Assembly (NCBI GenBank): GCA_965221465.1
Contig: OZ244892.1
Location: 3,720,001-3,784,000 of the forward strand
Length of the DNA stretch: 64,000 bases
Source: Azophilus sp965221465
Lineage (GTDB): Bacteria > Pseudomonadota > Gammaproteobacteria > Pseudomonadales > Azotimanducaceae
Direction of reading: 5' to 3'
Shown here: positions 25,518-34,683 of the stretch, piece after piece
How the letters are laid out: every line of letters starts with the position of its first letter
Numbering within the stretch: the stretch's first letter is position 1
The notes under the pieces: generated by a model
Told to the model about the DNA's origin: nothing
The model's input: only the letters and a program-made list of their open reading frames with translations
Databases searched by the model: none
Translations under genes and position numbers: made by a program

Positions 25518-25554
25518 TGCGCGTAGCCCGTCACACAGACACGGGCCGCTTCGC

Positions 25555-26313
25555 CTATGTCGATGCTATCTCAGCATCGGCGTCTTTCTTCTTCGCAATT
25601 TTGTGCGCGTCCTCAGCCAAGCCGTTTTTCCAGTAGCTGGAAATGTACGCCTGACGTGAGTGCAGCCCTCGCTCTTTCTTGAAGTATTGGCGCAGCGCTT
25701 TCATGGTGTCGAACTCGCTGGCAGCCCAGATTGCAGGCTCACCCGACAGCCACGGTTTGTCGCGCACGCGCTTCAAGACCGCTTTGCGCCCCGCATCGTT
25801 ATCGTGAGCCTCCACCCATTGAATGTCGATGCCAGCCGGCGCTGCAAGGTCAACGCAATCGTTTTCATCGAGTACTTCGATGACGGCATACCCCACAGCG
25901 GTATCGGGAAGTGCGCTCAGATTAACGCTGATCGCCGGCAGCGCAGTCATGTCGCCAACGAAGAAGTACCAATCGGCATCTGCCGAAACTGCCTTTTTGG
26001 GCCCCGGCCCACCAACGCGAACCCGATCTCCAACCGTCACCCGGGACGCCCACGCGGAAGCTACTCCGTGATCGCCGTGAATCACGAAATCCACATCGAT
26101 TTCACAAGATTGCTCTCTGTGATGCCTGACGGTGTAGGTTCTTACTGCAGGAGTATCGAGACCCTCGCTTGCCAACATCAACTTGATATAGGCGCCTTCC
26201 TGATCGGCGGGGAAGCCCGCCAGTTCTGTACCACCCAGGGTAATTCGGCGCATGTTTGGCGACACGTCGTCAATGGTCGAAACCTCCAGCAGCCGGGCCG
26301 TACCTCTGGCCAC
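25555..26313 (-). CDS. Siderophore-interacting protein (FAD-binding ferric-siderophore reductase)
   Basis: A 252-residue flavoprotein of the ViuB/YqjH family, with N-terminal FAD-binding elements (VSPNMRRITLGG, VRTYTVRHH) and the NAD(P)-binding half (YFFVGDMTALPAI, AIWAASEFDTMKALR, SRQAYISSYWKNG). It reduces ferric siderophores in the cytoplasm. The GTG start touches the TAA of the upstream sulfatase gene (TAAGTG), so it is coupled to it. Convergent with the GST remnant. Its link to sulfatase and MFS genes may mean uptake of an iron-binding catecholic compound. Confidence 0.9.
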   Translation of the reverse strand: MARGTARLLEVSTIDDVSPNMRRITLGGTELAGFPADQEGAYIKLMLASEGLDTPAVRTYTVRHHREQSCEIDVDFVIHGDHGVASAWASRVTVGDRVRVGGPGPKKAVSADADWYFFVGDMTALPAISVNLSALPDTAVGYAVIEVLDENDCVDLAAPAGIDIQWVEAHDNDAGRKAVLKRVRDKPWLSGEPAIWAASEFDTMKALRQYFKKERGLHSRQAYISSYWKNGLAEDAHKIAKKKDADAEIAST

Positions 26314-28065
26314 TTACTCCTCCAGCTCGCCTTCACCGGATTTCACGAGAACGCCGCATTCACGCACGTAATCGCCCCACGCACCGAGCAGATCTTCGAC
26401 GATTTCAGGGTGCATGGCCGCCACATCGTTTCTTTCCGATGGATCGTCGGCAAGATTGAACAGTTGCCAGGGCCCGCCAGTGCCGATTGGGGTGCCTGCC
26501 GGTGTGCCCCGGTCGAACCGTGCCTGCTCCATTGGCACACCGGATATGGGTGGCGGGCCAGGGCGCTCAACGCCCATGTAGAAGTCATCCTCTCCAACCC
26601 ACAGCAGTTTCCAATCGCCTTTGCGGATCGAACCATGCCCCCCATGCTCTCTTCCGATCGCGACGTCAGGACCACGGGCACCGGTGAAATCTTCACCCTT
26701 GATCAACGCGGCAAACGAGCGGCCGGTAATGGGGATGACCCCTTCCTGCTCAGCGTATGCATCGATGTCTGCGCCGGCCAACTCGAGAAAGGTCGGTGCG
26801 ATGTCATAGGTTGCAAGGATTGCATCGTTGCGCCCAGGCGTGAGCCCCAGACCCGGGGCGCTGACGATTGCCGGTACGCGATGGCCGCCTTCAGCGGTAA
26901 ATGATTTGCGCAGGTAAAAGGGCGCAGCACCGGCCTCTGCCCAACCTGGCCCCAGATAAGCCCAGGAGCCTGGCTTGCCGATATGCTCCAGGCGGTTGTC
27001 CCCCTTGGTGAAAGCGGGCTGACCGCTCGAGCCTTCCGCACCGTTGTCGGATTGAAAAACTACGATCGTGTTGTCCAACCGACCACTGGTGCGCAGATAG
27101 TCCATGACACGGCCAATCTGGGCGTCCATGCGTTCAACCATTGCAGCATAGACTTCCATGGTTCTCGAACTGCTGGCCTGTTCCTCGACGGTCAGGCTAT
27201 TCCAGCGAACATAATCGTCCGGCAGGTGGGGCAACTGCACGCTCTGTGAGGCGAAGTTCAGCGCCTTCCAGGCATCGAAACGCTGCTGCCTGAGTACCTC
27301 ATAACCCGCGTCGTACTTTCCCTTCTGTCTTGCTACATCCTCTGCTGGCGCCTGAATTGGCCAATGTGGCGCAGTGTAGGCAAGGTAGGCAAAGAACGGC
27401 AGGGTATCGTCTTGCTGAGCATCCAGATATTCAATGATCTTGTCGGTGAAATAGTCACTGGAATAGAAATCTTCGGGCAACCGATCGACCACCTGATCGC
27501 CATCGCGGTACCGCGCTCGAGAGCCGTCAATAACACCCACCTGGTCGGCGTAATGACTGCCGCCGCCATCCAGCAATGCAAAGCTGCGATCGAACCCCCG
27601 TGCCGCAGGAATCTGGTCGTCTGCCGTGCCGAGATGCCACTTTCCAGCCATGAACGTGCGATAACCCACGTCCCGCAATCGGGTGGCAAGACTGACCACG
27701 CGATGACTCAGGTAGCCTTCATAACCCGGCCGCCCGGTGACATGTATCTGCATCAGTCCCTCGCCGGCGCGGTGATGGTCGGTACCTGAAAGCAACTCGG
27801 CACGGGTTGGCGCACATATTGGCGCAGAGTAGTAGCTGGTCAGCACAGCGCCGTTGGCTGCCAACTGGTCTATGTTGGGCGTGGCGATCTCGCTGCCGAA
27901 TACGCCGAGGTCGGTATAGCCGAGATCATCGGCCATGATGAGCAGGAAATTGGGTCGCCCGTTCTGTTTGTCAGGCGCCGGCGCTTGCGACCCGGTATCG
28001 CCACAGCCCGACAACGTAAAGGCAAGCCAAATCAGCAGCCAACGTATTTTCGAGAAGTAAGCCAT
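26314..28065 (-). CDS. Arylsulfatase, lipoprotein
   Basis: A 583-residue formylglycine-dependent sulfatase. The start ATG at 28065 gives a lipoprotein signal with lipobox LSGC (Cys21), so it should be membrane-anchored in the periplasm. RPNFLLIMADDLGYTDLGVF supplies two metal-ligand Asp residues. CAPTRAELLSG (Cys84) carries the CxPxR signature converted to formylglycine, which needs a maturase encoded elsewhere. GKWHLG and FQSDNGAEGSS are the other conserved blocks. An open frame extends upstream over the MFS stop region. It lies 40 bp after the MFS gene and is coupled to the SIP gene. Confidence 0.93.
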   Translation of the reverse strand: MAYFSKIRWLLIWLAFTLSGCGDTGSQAPAPDKQNGRPNFLLIMADDLGYTDLGVFGSEIATPNIDQLAANGAVLTSYYSAPICAPTRAELLSGTDHHRAGEGLMQIHVTGRPGYEGYLSHRVVSLATRLRDVGYRTFMAGKWHLGTADDQIPAARGFDRSFALLDGGGSHYADQVGVIDGSRARYRDGDQVVDRLPEDFYSSDYFTDKIIEYLDAQQDDTLPFFAYLAYTAPHWPIQAPAEDVARQKGKYDAGYEVLRQQRFDAWKALNFASQSVQLPHLPDDYVRWNSLTVEEQASSSRTMEVYAAMVERMDAQIGRVMDYLRTSGRLDNTIVVFQSDNGAEGSSGQPAFTKGDNRLEHIGKPGSWAYLGPGWAEAGAAPFYLRKSFTAEGGHRVPAIVSAPGLGLTPGRNDAILATYDIAPTFLELAGADIDAYAEQEGVIPITGRSFAALIKGEDFTGARGPDVAIGREHGGHGSIRKGDWKLLWVGEDDFYMGVERPGPPPISGVPMEQARFDRGTPAGTPIGTGGPWQLFNLADDPSERNDVAAMHPEIVEDLLGAWGDYVRECGVLVKSGEGELEE

Positions 28066-28105
28066 GAGATTTGCTTTTGATGGCGGGAGCGATGATTCCA
28101 CGCCG

Positions 28106-29290
28106 TTATGGTTCGTTAAGGCGCACGCGTGCACTTGCAAAAAGCTGCGTGACTACCACCATCGCGGCAGCAAGAGCGGCATATGCGAACAGAGCCGTGC
28201 CGAGATCACCGATCGCATTGCCTAACGCAACCGCGGTCATGGGTGCTAGAAACTGCGCCAGGAAGAACGTGCCCTGCCACAGCCCGACGCCACGGCCTCT
28301 GATCGCCAGCGACAGCATGTTCATCACCCAGGCCAGGAACGTCGGTATCAACAGACCGCAACCCAGACTTACGCACACCACGCCAAACATCGTGAGCGGC
28401 ACACCGGCAACGAGCCCGATGAGCACATAACCCACCGTAACAAGCAGGAAGCCGGTCATCAGCATGTTCGAGATCGCCAGGCGAGATTTCAGCAACCCGA
28501 AAACGAGGGTACCACTCGCAATGGCCAATTGGGCGATGGCAGACATGCCGCCAATGAACCCGGGCGTAACCTCAGTGTTCAGTGCCAGAATGTCGCCGAA
28601 CTTGACGATGGATACATAAAACACGATTCCCAGGGCAAAACCGCCAACAAGCGTAGGCAGCATCTGTTTCACGGGTGGGCGCTGACCAGCTGCACTGGCG
28701 TGCTGGGCATGGCTGGTTGGCTCGAACAACAGAACCTGACAAGCCAGTGCAAGGGGTATTGCAATCAGATACATCAGAAACGGCCCTCTCGAGCCCAACA
28801 CGTCCCCCAGGATTCCGCCAATGGCGACGAGAAAAATACCCGAAATACTGATCGCTGCGACTTGAATGCCCAGCCAGCGCTCGCGTTGTTCGTCTTCGAA
28901 GTAGTCACCGATGAGCGTTGTCGCAGCGGTCATGATGGCGGCCTCGGTAATGCCCAGCGCGAACCGTGAGGCGATGATCAGATAAAGGTCTTTCAGGAAA
29001 TAAGGCAGCACACCCGTAGCCGCATACAGAACCAGGGCAATCACCAGGAATGACTTGCGCCCCACTCGGTCTGCCAGCCAACCCGCGGCAGGTGAAAACA
29101 GCGCAAGACACAAAGCCGGCACCGTCATGGCCGCAGGAACCAGGAATGCGCTACCCTGAACGTGAGCAAACTCCCGAGCAAGAAGCGGTATTACCGGCAC
29201 CAGGCTGATGATTGCCATGACAGGCATGACGGCCGCCATGATGATCAATGCGCCCTGGGTTGTTCCAGCTTGCGGGTTGTTGTTCGACAC
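28106..29290 (-). CDS. MFS transporter
   Basis: A 394-residue permease of about 12 hydrophobic helices. The family loop GWLADRVGRKSFL between helices 2 and 3 is well preserved, and there is a charged central loop (HAQHASAAGQRPPVKQ). The start is GTG at 29290, behind TAGGGAGA. It lies upstream of the sulfatase and SIP genes and probably exports or imports a small aromatic acid or siderophore-like compound. A perfect 10-bp inverted repeat stands about 140 bp upstream. Confidence 0.88.
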   Translation of the reverse strand: MSNNNPQAGTTQGALIIMAAVMPVMAIISLVPVIPLLAREFAHVQGSAFLVPAAMTVPALCLALFSPAAGWLADRVGRKSFLVIALVLYAATGVLPYFLKDLYLIIASRFALGITEAAIMTAATTLIGDYFEDEQRERWLGIQVAAISISGIFLVAIGGILGDVLGSRGPFLMYLIAIPLALACQVLLFEPTSHAQHASAAGQRPPVKQMLPTLVGGFALGIVFYVSIVKFGDILALNTEVTPGFIGGMSAIAQLAIASGTLVFGLLKSRLAISNMLMTGFLLVTVGYVLIGLVAGVPLTMFGVVCVSLGCGLLIPTFLAWVMNMLSLAIRGRGVGLWQGTFFLAQFLAPMTAVALGNAIGDLGTALFAYAALAAAMVVVTQLFASARVRLNEP

Positions 29291-29422
29291 AGGTTTTCTC
29301 CCTAACGTAACACCGACCCTCTCGCACCCCACGCACGGCATGGTAACGGAGTGTGGGCCGCGGTGCCGATTGGTGTGTAAAACGGAATGTCCATATGTTC
29401 GTTATAGCAACACGCACAGACG

Positions 29423-29448
29423 TATAAATACATTGAATTGTATTTATA
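29423..29448. promoter_or_regulatory. Perfect inverted repeat upstream of the MFS operon
   Basis: TATAAATACA and TGTATTTATA form a perfect 10-bp inverted repeat around a 6-bp spacer. It lies in the 500-bp non-coding region between the MFS gene start and the end of the VanA-like gene. It is read as an operator. Other than this and the repeat at 29741, I see no gene in 29291-29792. Confidence 0.5.
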
Positions 29449-29740
29449 CTGTGAATTCAAATTGTTAATACCTGGCTGCGTCTTGCTGATCGAGGACGCG
29501 ACTACACGCTGACTGACAGAACTGATGTGAGTCGTTTGTCGAGCCGTTTTCTTGTTTTGGGTATCAAAACCAAACTTCCTTTTCTGAACAAGAGTACGCA
29601 ACGGCTACCTGCCGGAGTGCCGGATGCTGGAGGGAACCCGCTTCGTGACGGCAAAGGGTCGGAAGACACTCAACCGATCGGGTGGCGAAGCTGCTCCCGT
29701 TCGGACTTGCAGCATCTGCGCACGACCAGTCCGATCGAAG

Positions 29741-29780
29741 CGACGTCCGCAGCAGGAAGTTGGTGACGGATGCGGGCTAT
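29741..29780 (+). repeat. Dispersed repeat, copy B
   Basis: CGACGTCCGCAGCAGGAAGT followed by TGGTGACGGATGCGGGCTAT. It matches copies A (3895) and C (60714), and its AAGTTGGTGACGG half matches the inverted copy at 60618. It lies directly before the 3' end of the convergent VanA-like gene. Confidence 0.6.
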
Positions 29781-29792
29781 CGAGAGCAGAGT

Positions 29793-30854
29793 CTATGCTG
29801 TGCTCTGTTCACCTTCCAGAAGAGTCTGCATGATTTTGCGAACCTTGGAGGCTGGCCGATCGGCGATAACGAACAACTCTCTCTGAAGTGTCGCCGCGTC
29901 CTCCAGGCGCTCTTCCACGGTTTCAATCGCTTCTTTATCCTGCTGCCGAATTTTTATGTCAGCCAAACGTTGAACTTCATCCAGCTCTGCATCCTCCAAA
30001 CGGAAGTTTCTAACGGATAGCCCGTAGTAATGTGTGGTTGTTTCCGTTTCGGGTGTAATACCATGAAGCAGATACAACGATCCCAAGCCATCGGGGACAC
30101 TGTCCTGGCCGTCGATACGTAACGTTATTGGCAAGCTGGTCCGGATCAACTCAGGCCCGTAAAAGTCGGTTAACGAAAGGAAATCCGATAGACCTTCAAA
30201 ACGCAAAGCCTCGCCGAAAATTTGTGCATGATGATCCGAGAAGGGGACCTTTGCGACTCGTTTGACTCGAAAGCTTCTCTCGCGATCTTCCATCTCAATG
30301 GTCGGAGATTTCATGGATTCGCCACCGGCAATGTGATAATGGATATAAGGCAGGTGGGTCAGGTCCATCAGGTTATCGATGAGGAGCACGCTGCGGCCTT
30401 CCAAGTGCAAGTAGTTGGGTGAGCTGTGCCACCAACCATCGACACCCAACCCGAAATCCTCATAGGGAGGAATCAGGTCTACATCGCATGTCTCCTTATC
30501 CCCCATCCATATCCAACAAAACGGACCACGTTCTTCAATTGGGTACGTGGGCTGGCAGAATTTCGACCCGGTACCCTGGGAGGGAATTTTGACACATTGA
30601 CCTGTGTCGTCAAAAACAAAGCCATGGTATCCGCAAACCAGCCTGTCACCCTCTACTTTGCCGTTTCCTAAAGGATAATAACGATGGGGGCACAATCCGT
30701 ACATGGCTACCGGCGCGCCATCCTGTTTGCGATACATGGCCACCGGTTTGCCGAGTATGGTGCGCTCCATGGGTTCGCGGGTGATCTCATCCGCAAAAGC
30801 GGAGATATACCAGCGATTGCGAACCATGCCTGAATCCGTAGAGAATGGATACAT
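29793..30854 (-). CDS. Rieske aromatic oxygenase, VanA-like O-demethylase oxygenase subunit
   Basis: A 353-residue ring-hydroxylating-type oxygenase. The Rieske ligands are CPHRYYPLG (Cys55, His57) and CGYHGFV (Cys74, His77). The mononuclear iron region is DNLMDLTHLPYIHYH. The overall match is to vanillate demethylase VanA and related dicamba-demethylase-type enzymes, which remove O-methyl groups oxidatively as formaldehyde. No VanB-type reductase gene is adjacent, so electrons must come from elsewhere, for instance from the ferredoxins in this window. It is the last gene of the operon starting at 34.5 kb. Confidence 0.9.
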   Translation of the reverse strand: MYPFSTDSGMVRNRWYISAFADEITREPMERTILGKPVAMYRKQDGAPVAMYGLCPHRYYPLGNGKVEGDRLVCGYHGFVFDDTGQCVKIPSQGTGSKFCQPTYPIEERGPFCWIWMGDKETCDVDLIPPYEDFGLGVDGWWHSSPNYLHLEGRSVLLIDNLMDLTHLPYIHYHIAGGESMKSPTIEMEDRERSFRVKRVAKVPFSDHHAQIFGEALRFEGLSDFLSLTDFYGPELIRTSLPITLRIDGQDSVPDGLGSLYLLHGITPETETTTHYYGLSVRNFRLEDAELDEVQRLADIKIRQQDKEAIETVEERLEDAATLQRELFVIADRPASKVRKIMQTLLEGEQSTA

Positions 30855-30905
30855 GACGATTCCTTCCGTTCTACACGCGCGAATGACAAGGCAGGTTGTC
30901 GACGC

Positions 30906-31967
30906 CTAACATGGTTTCTCACCGATCAGGCCGAGCAATTCGGCAGCGTTGGCTCCTAGCAGTTTTCGGTGCGCGTCGCCTGCTACTTCAGATAAAAATC
31001 CAACGGGATCGGGTTCCGCCATATCGAACGGGTAATCGGTTCCCAAACACAATTTGTCAGCGCCGTGGGTATCAATCAAATTCCGCAATTGGGTTGTGTC
31101 GAACACCAAAGTATCGAACCAGATGTTGCGCAAATACGACGAGGGCTCTTTTGCAATATGTTGACGACAGTCTTCTCGCGCGCGGAACGCGTGATCCATA
31201 CGACCCCAATAGCCGGGCAGATAGCCCCCGCCGTGGGCAACACATATTTTTAGCCCGGGATGCTTCTCGAGGACACCACCGAAAATCAGATGACTGAGCG
31301 CAATGGAAGATTCCAGCGGGTTACCAATAATATTGTTGAGGTAATGTTCACTAAGACGCTCACCATGGGTAAAGCCCAGTGGGTGAATGAAGATTAGAAT
31401 GTCCAGCTCTTCGGCAACTTTGAAAAAGGGCAGGTGGCTCGGGTCCGCCAATTCCCTGCCCGCTACGGATGTACCAATCTCGATGCCTCGCATGTCATGT
31501 TCGTTTCGGCAGCGACGCATCTCTGCAGCTGCCATTTCAGCATTCTGCAGGGGTACAGTGCCGATGCCGACCAGTCGCTGGGGTTCGCTGGCGACGGCTT
31601 CGGCAATCGAATCATTGATCGTTTCCGCCAGTGATCTACCGAGTTCAGGGGGCGTGAAATAGTAGTATTGCCCCGGGTTGGGGCTGAGCGCCTGCACATC
31701 GACACCGAGACGATCCATATCTTCAATGCGTTCCGACACACCGTTGAGTCGGGACCCAATCGTCTGAAACATCTTTGCGGTAACAGCGTCTGATTCTGGA
31801 CAAGAAAAAGGCAACCCGTGCGCAAGATCGGGCATTTCATCGCGGATTCTGGTGTCGGCGGCAGCAACATTCATATGCGCATGAATATCGACTACCAAAT
31901 GTTCCCCTTTTTGCGCAACAACAATAGGCTCGGCGTGGTTTGAACAGGGCATCTTAGTATTGGCCAT
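30906..31967 (-). CDS. Amidohydrolase family decarboxylase/hydrolase (ACMSD-like)
   Basis: A 353-residue metal-dependent enzyme of the amidohydrolase 2 clan, with VDIHAHMN (metal-binding HxH), a middle IHPLGFTHGE, ICVAHGGGYLPGYWGRMD and GTDYPFD near the C-terminus. Family members decarboxylate or hydrolyse aromatic ring-cleavage products (ACMSD, gamma-resorcylate decarboxylase). Start ATG at 31967 overlaps the FAH gene by 14 bp. It probably acts on the product of the extradiol dioxygenase and FAH steps. Confidence 0.87.
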   Translation of the reverse strand: MANTKMPCSNHAEPIVVAQKGEHLVVDIHAHMNVAAADTRIRDEMPDLAHGLPFSCPESDAVTAKMFQTIGSRLNGVSERIEDMDRLGVDVQALSPNPGQYYYFTPPELGRSLAETINDSIAEAVASEPQRLVGIGTVPLQNAEMAAAEMRRCRNEHDMRGIEIGTSVAGRELADPSHLPFFKVAEELDILIFIHPLGFTHGERLSEHYLNNIIGNPLESSIALSHLIFGGVLEKHPGLKICVAHGGGYLPGYWGRMDHAFRAREDCRQHIAKEPSSYLRNIWFDTLVFDTTQLRNLIDTHGADKLCLGTDYPFDMAEPDPVGFLSEVAGDAHRKLLGANAAELLGLIGEKPC

Positions 31968-32991
31968 CTTTTGGCAGTGGCCCCCAATGATAGGTTCGGC
32001 CGTGCGTTTCCTCTGCAACCACGTTGTTGGTCTGCTTGCCCAGATAGGTCAACTGGCTCGTGATCACATCGCCGGGGCGCATCCAGCGATTGCCGTGGGA
32101 CGCGCCATTACCAGGAGGAGAACCTGTTGCAAGCAAATCGCCGGGTACCAGCCGAACACGCTCAGAGGCGTATGATAAAATTTTCTCGGGCGAAAAGATC
32201 ATGTCGGTCACAGGCCAGTCCTGCATTACCTGATCGTTCAGCTTCAACTCGATGCGGATTTTGTCGAAATCGACAAATTGTTTCGGCACGACGAAGGGGC
32301 CGAGTACCTTGAAGTTTGGCTGATGCTTGCTGATCCAGTCATATTGGAAGCGAACATCGTTACGACGGAACTCGTCGACCGTGCCGATGTCGTTGATCAT
32401 TACGTAGCCGGCAATCAGGTCGTTGGCTTCTTCCGGATTCATGTAACGTCCGGTTTTACCCACGATCACGCCCAATTCGAGTTCCCAGTCAGGGTGTTCT
32501 CCGATAACGGGTAGCGGAATTTCATCATTGGCGCCACACAGCGACGAATGAAGCCCGGTCCAGAAAAACGGCATTCCAGTTCTAGCGCGCTCATCTACCT
32601 TGGCAAGATTGCGCTGATAAAATTGCTCATCGCTTTCACCGGGTTTGCGATCATGCTGGTTAAACTTGTTGTGAGTCATCATTTCCGCGACGTGCTTGCG
32701 ATAATTCGAACCGGCACATAGCATGTTCGGATGCGATACACAGGGGTGGCATTGGAGGTCGGCAAATTGAAGGTCGCTACCCTGGTCTTTTGCCACTATG
32801 TTCACCAGATTGTCGAAGTTCCTTTCCCAGTCGTCAAAAATCTTGTGGGTGTCATGAAAACGATCGGAAACATCGATCACGGCGCCGCCGGGCAGGACGA
32901 TGCCGGGAAAAGGTTTACCTTCCATTCTAGAGTACGTGCCGATACCGAATGATCCTTCAGCCAGGCCTGTTGTTCGGTCAAATGCAGTCAT
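31954..32991 (-). CDS. Fumarylacetoacetate hydrolase family protein
   Basis: A 345-residue FAH-fold enzyme. CAGSNYRKHVAEM and the metal carboxylates in DWELELGVIVGKTGR are visible, followed by GYVMINDIGTVDE and PGDLLATGSPPGNGAS. In meta-cleavage operons these act as 2-oxo-hydrolases or decarboxylases. I chose the ATG at 32991; a TTG at 33021 would overlap the VOC stop but lacks support. It lies directly downstream of the extradiol dioxygenase gene. Confidence 0.88.
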   Translation of the reverse strand: MTAFDRTTGLAEGSFGIGTYSRMEGKPFPGIVLPGGAVIDVSDRFHDTHKIFDDWERNFDNLVNIVAKDQGSDLQFADLQCHPCVSHPNMLCAGSNYRKHVAEMMTHNKFNQHDRKPGESDEQFYQRNLAKVDERARTGMPFFWTGLHSSLCGANDEIPLPVIGEHPDWELELGVIVGKTGRYMNPEEANDLIAGYVMINDIGTVDEFRRNDVRFQYDWISKHQPNFKVLGPFVVPKQFVDFDKIRIELKLNDQVMQDWPVTDMIFSPEKILSYASERVRLVPGDLLATGSPPGNGASHGNRWMRPGDVITSQLTYLGKQTNNVVAEETHGRTYHWGPLPKDGQY

Positions 32992-33017
32992 GTTTGTATA
33001 CCTTGCTGTGAAACGGC

Positions 33018-33959
33018 TCAAATAAAGTAGCGCTCGGGGCCGTCACTGAGCCAGATATCCATCACCGTCTCACTGATGTCATACAGGTTTGAACCATCCG
33101 CTTCACAGTATTGGTCTGTATCAGAATAGATTTCGAAGCGCGCTCCATCCGCCGGGCTCTTCCAAACATCAAAAATATGACAGCCCTCAGGATGGCGGCC
33201 TACGCCCCAAACGAGTTCATACCCCTGATCGTTAAGGAATCGATGGGTTCGGAACTGCGCTTCAAAATCCTGTACTTCGAAAGATACGTGGTGACAGCCA
33301 GAGATGCTGTCTTCCTGCATAAACGCAATCAGATGATGATCGACGTATTCATTGCCTCGGTTAAGTCGGTGGAAGCCGACAATTCTTGCCTCGGGCATTC
33401 CGGGTACGTGGTAGGTATCGCTGGCGATGAAGCCCAGTTTTTCCTTGTACCAGGCTGCAGCAGTATCGTAGCTTTTGACGTACAACGCGAAATGTCCAAG
33501 TTTCCAGAGCCGCGCAGGGCCCAGGTCGCGTATTGCCTGCTTGCGCCCACGGCGATCGATTCTATATGGCTTGTTTAAAACCAACTCCGGATACTTGATA
33601 TCTTCCGGCGCGCGGCGTTCGACACCGTGGACGATCAGAATCTGGTACCCGTCCGGATCAGTCAATTCTACAGCGCGTGCAACGCCGGGAATGGTAGTCA
33701 TGTCGGCTGGGATGGCGCCATGTTCGGCAATAGCCTCATCCAATACAGCGTCATCATCGGCTTCAAAGGCTGCCCCGATAAAACGATCTTCATCTCCCTT
33801 GAATGCGACATAGGCGGCAAGATCGCCACCCTGGGTACGCATGACGAGACGCTCATCAGTTCGCTCTTCTGTGATCAGCCCGAAGTCGTTGGCAAACTCT
33901 TCCTGGGCATCGAGATTACGAACGGAAAACCTGACGTGGTGGGGGCCCTTTAATCGCAT
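33018..33959 (-). CDS. Extradiol (type I) catechol dioxygenase, VOC family
   Basis: A 313-residue two-domain extradiol dioxygenase. The catalytic domain shows the three Fe(II) ligands in order: His in KLGHFALYV, His in GCHHVSFEV and Glu in ARFEIYSDTD. DHHLIAF holds the active-site His region. It opens a catechol next to the hydroxyls, followed in the operon by FAH and amidohydrolase steps. ATG at 33959 follows GGAGA. It resembles catechol 2,3-dioxygenase and 2,3-dihydroxybiphenyl dioxygenase types; the exact substrate is open, possibly a 3-methoxycatechol-type compound given the VanA-like gene. Confidence 0.9.
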   Translation of the reverse strand: MRLKGPHHVRFSVRNLDAQEEFANDFGLITEERTDERLVMRTQGGDLAAYVAFKGDEDRFIGAAFEADDDAVLDEAIAEHGAIPADMTTIPGVARAVELTDPDGYQILIVHGVERRAPEDIKYPELVLNKPYRIDRRGRKQAIRDLGPARLWKLGHFALYVKSYDTAAAWYKEKLGFIASDTYHVPGMPEARIVGFHRLNRGNEYVDHHLIAFMQEDSISGCHHVSFEVQDFEAQFRTHRFLNDQGYELVWGVGRHPEGCHIFDVWKSPADGARFEIYSDTDQYCEADGSNLYDISETVMDIWLSDGPERYFI

Positions 33960-33990
33960 ATCGTTCTCCTGTAATGACGCTTTTTTGGTT

Positions 33991-34527
33991 TTAGCCGATG
34001 GCAACCATAGCTACCGCAAGTACAAATCCCCCAGCTGCAAATTTGAGGCCCGTCTTGTAAGCGGGCAGTTTCCTGAGAAACATGAAGAAGGAAGACAGTG
34101 CGAAGAACAGCAGGGACGCGCCAAAGAATATATTCAGGTAGTACATAGGGCTGCTAGTGGTCGCCTTGTGAAGTTTGACCATCTTCGCAATTACAGGGGT
34201 GTAATCTTCTTCTGTCATTACTACGGCGCCCGTCGCCTTGTTGTAGGTTCCGGTGTCAAATCGCAGTATCTCTTCACTTTCTTCGACTACCTTGAACCCT
34301 CTGACACGAAGCTCTTCCGCTACCGCTCGAGCGGGCAGGCCCGGGTCCAGTTCGCGCTCTGTTGTTTGTTCATACTTGAGAAAGTCGGTTGAACGAAAAA
34401 TCAACAGAGTTCCGCTGAGAGCATAGACCGTCATGATTCCGGTCAGAAAAAAGCCCAGGTAGCGGTGGTATTTGCGAATGGTATTGGCACTTTGTAGGGT
34501 ATTCATCGTTGTAGAATCTGATTGCAT
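33991..34527 (-). CDS. PepSY domain membrane protein
   Basis: A 178-residue protein with a first helix after RKYHRYLGFFLTGIMTVYALSG, a periplasmic PepSY-like middle (ELRVRGFKVVEESEE) and a second pair of helices near the C-terminus (YYLNIFFGASLLFFALSSFF, then FAAGGFVLAVAMVAIG). Such small PepSY-TM proteins are linked to iron reduction/uptake or electron transfer at the inner membrane. It is the first gene of the operon, 31 bp ahead of the iron-dependent extradiol dioxygenase. Its presence there is unusual. An in-frame ATG seven codons later may be used. Confidence 0.75.
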   Translation of the reverse strand: MQSDSTTMNTLQSANTIRKYHRYLGFFLTGIMTVYALSGTLLIFRSTDFLKYEQTTERELDPGLPARAVAEELRVRGFKVVEESEEILRFDTGTYNKATGAVVMTEEDYTPVIAKMVKLHKATTSSPMYYLNIFFGASLLFFALSSFFMFLRKLPAYKTGLKFAAGGFVLAVAMVAIG

Positions 34528-34683
34528 TACTGTCGAAACGGATACAAGTGCTGATATCAGCGCTATTGATCTTGAGCCCGCGTATTTTAGAGACGTAGTT
34601 GAAATTAAGAAAATAGATTTACAAGATATTCCATATAGATAGAATTAATACTATAAGGCGCGGAAGGAAGCAAAGGCATTAAA
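34528..34683. promoter_or_regulatory. Divergent promoter region, PepSY operon / LysR
   Basis: An AT-rich 156-bp region between divergent genes. TATAG (34634-34638) and CTATA (34651-34655) form a short inverted repeat close to the LysR start, a reasonable LTTR contact site. No Shine-Dalgarno sequence is obvious for the GTG at 34684. No other structure is seen. Confidence 0.4.

Noticed and set aside
26487..26904. Plus-strand open frames across the sulfatase and SIP genes
   Set aside because: They lie antisense to well-supported sulfatase and siderophore-interacting protein genes and carry no motifs.
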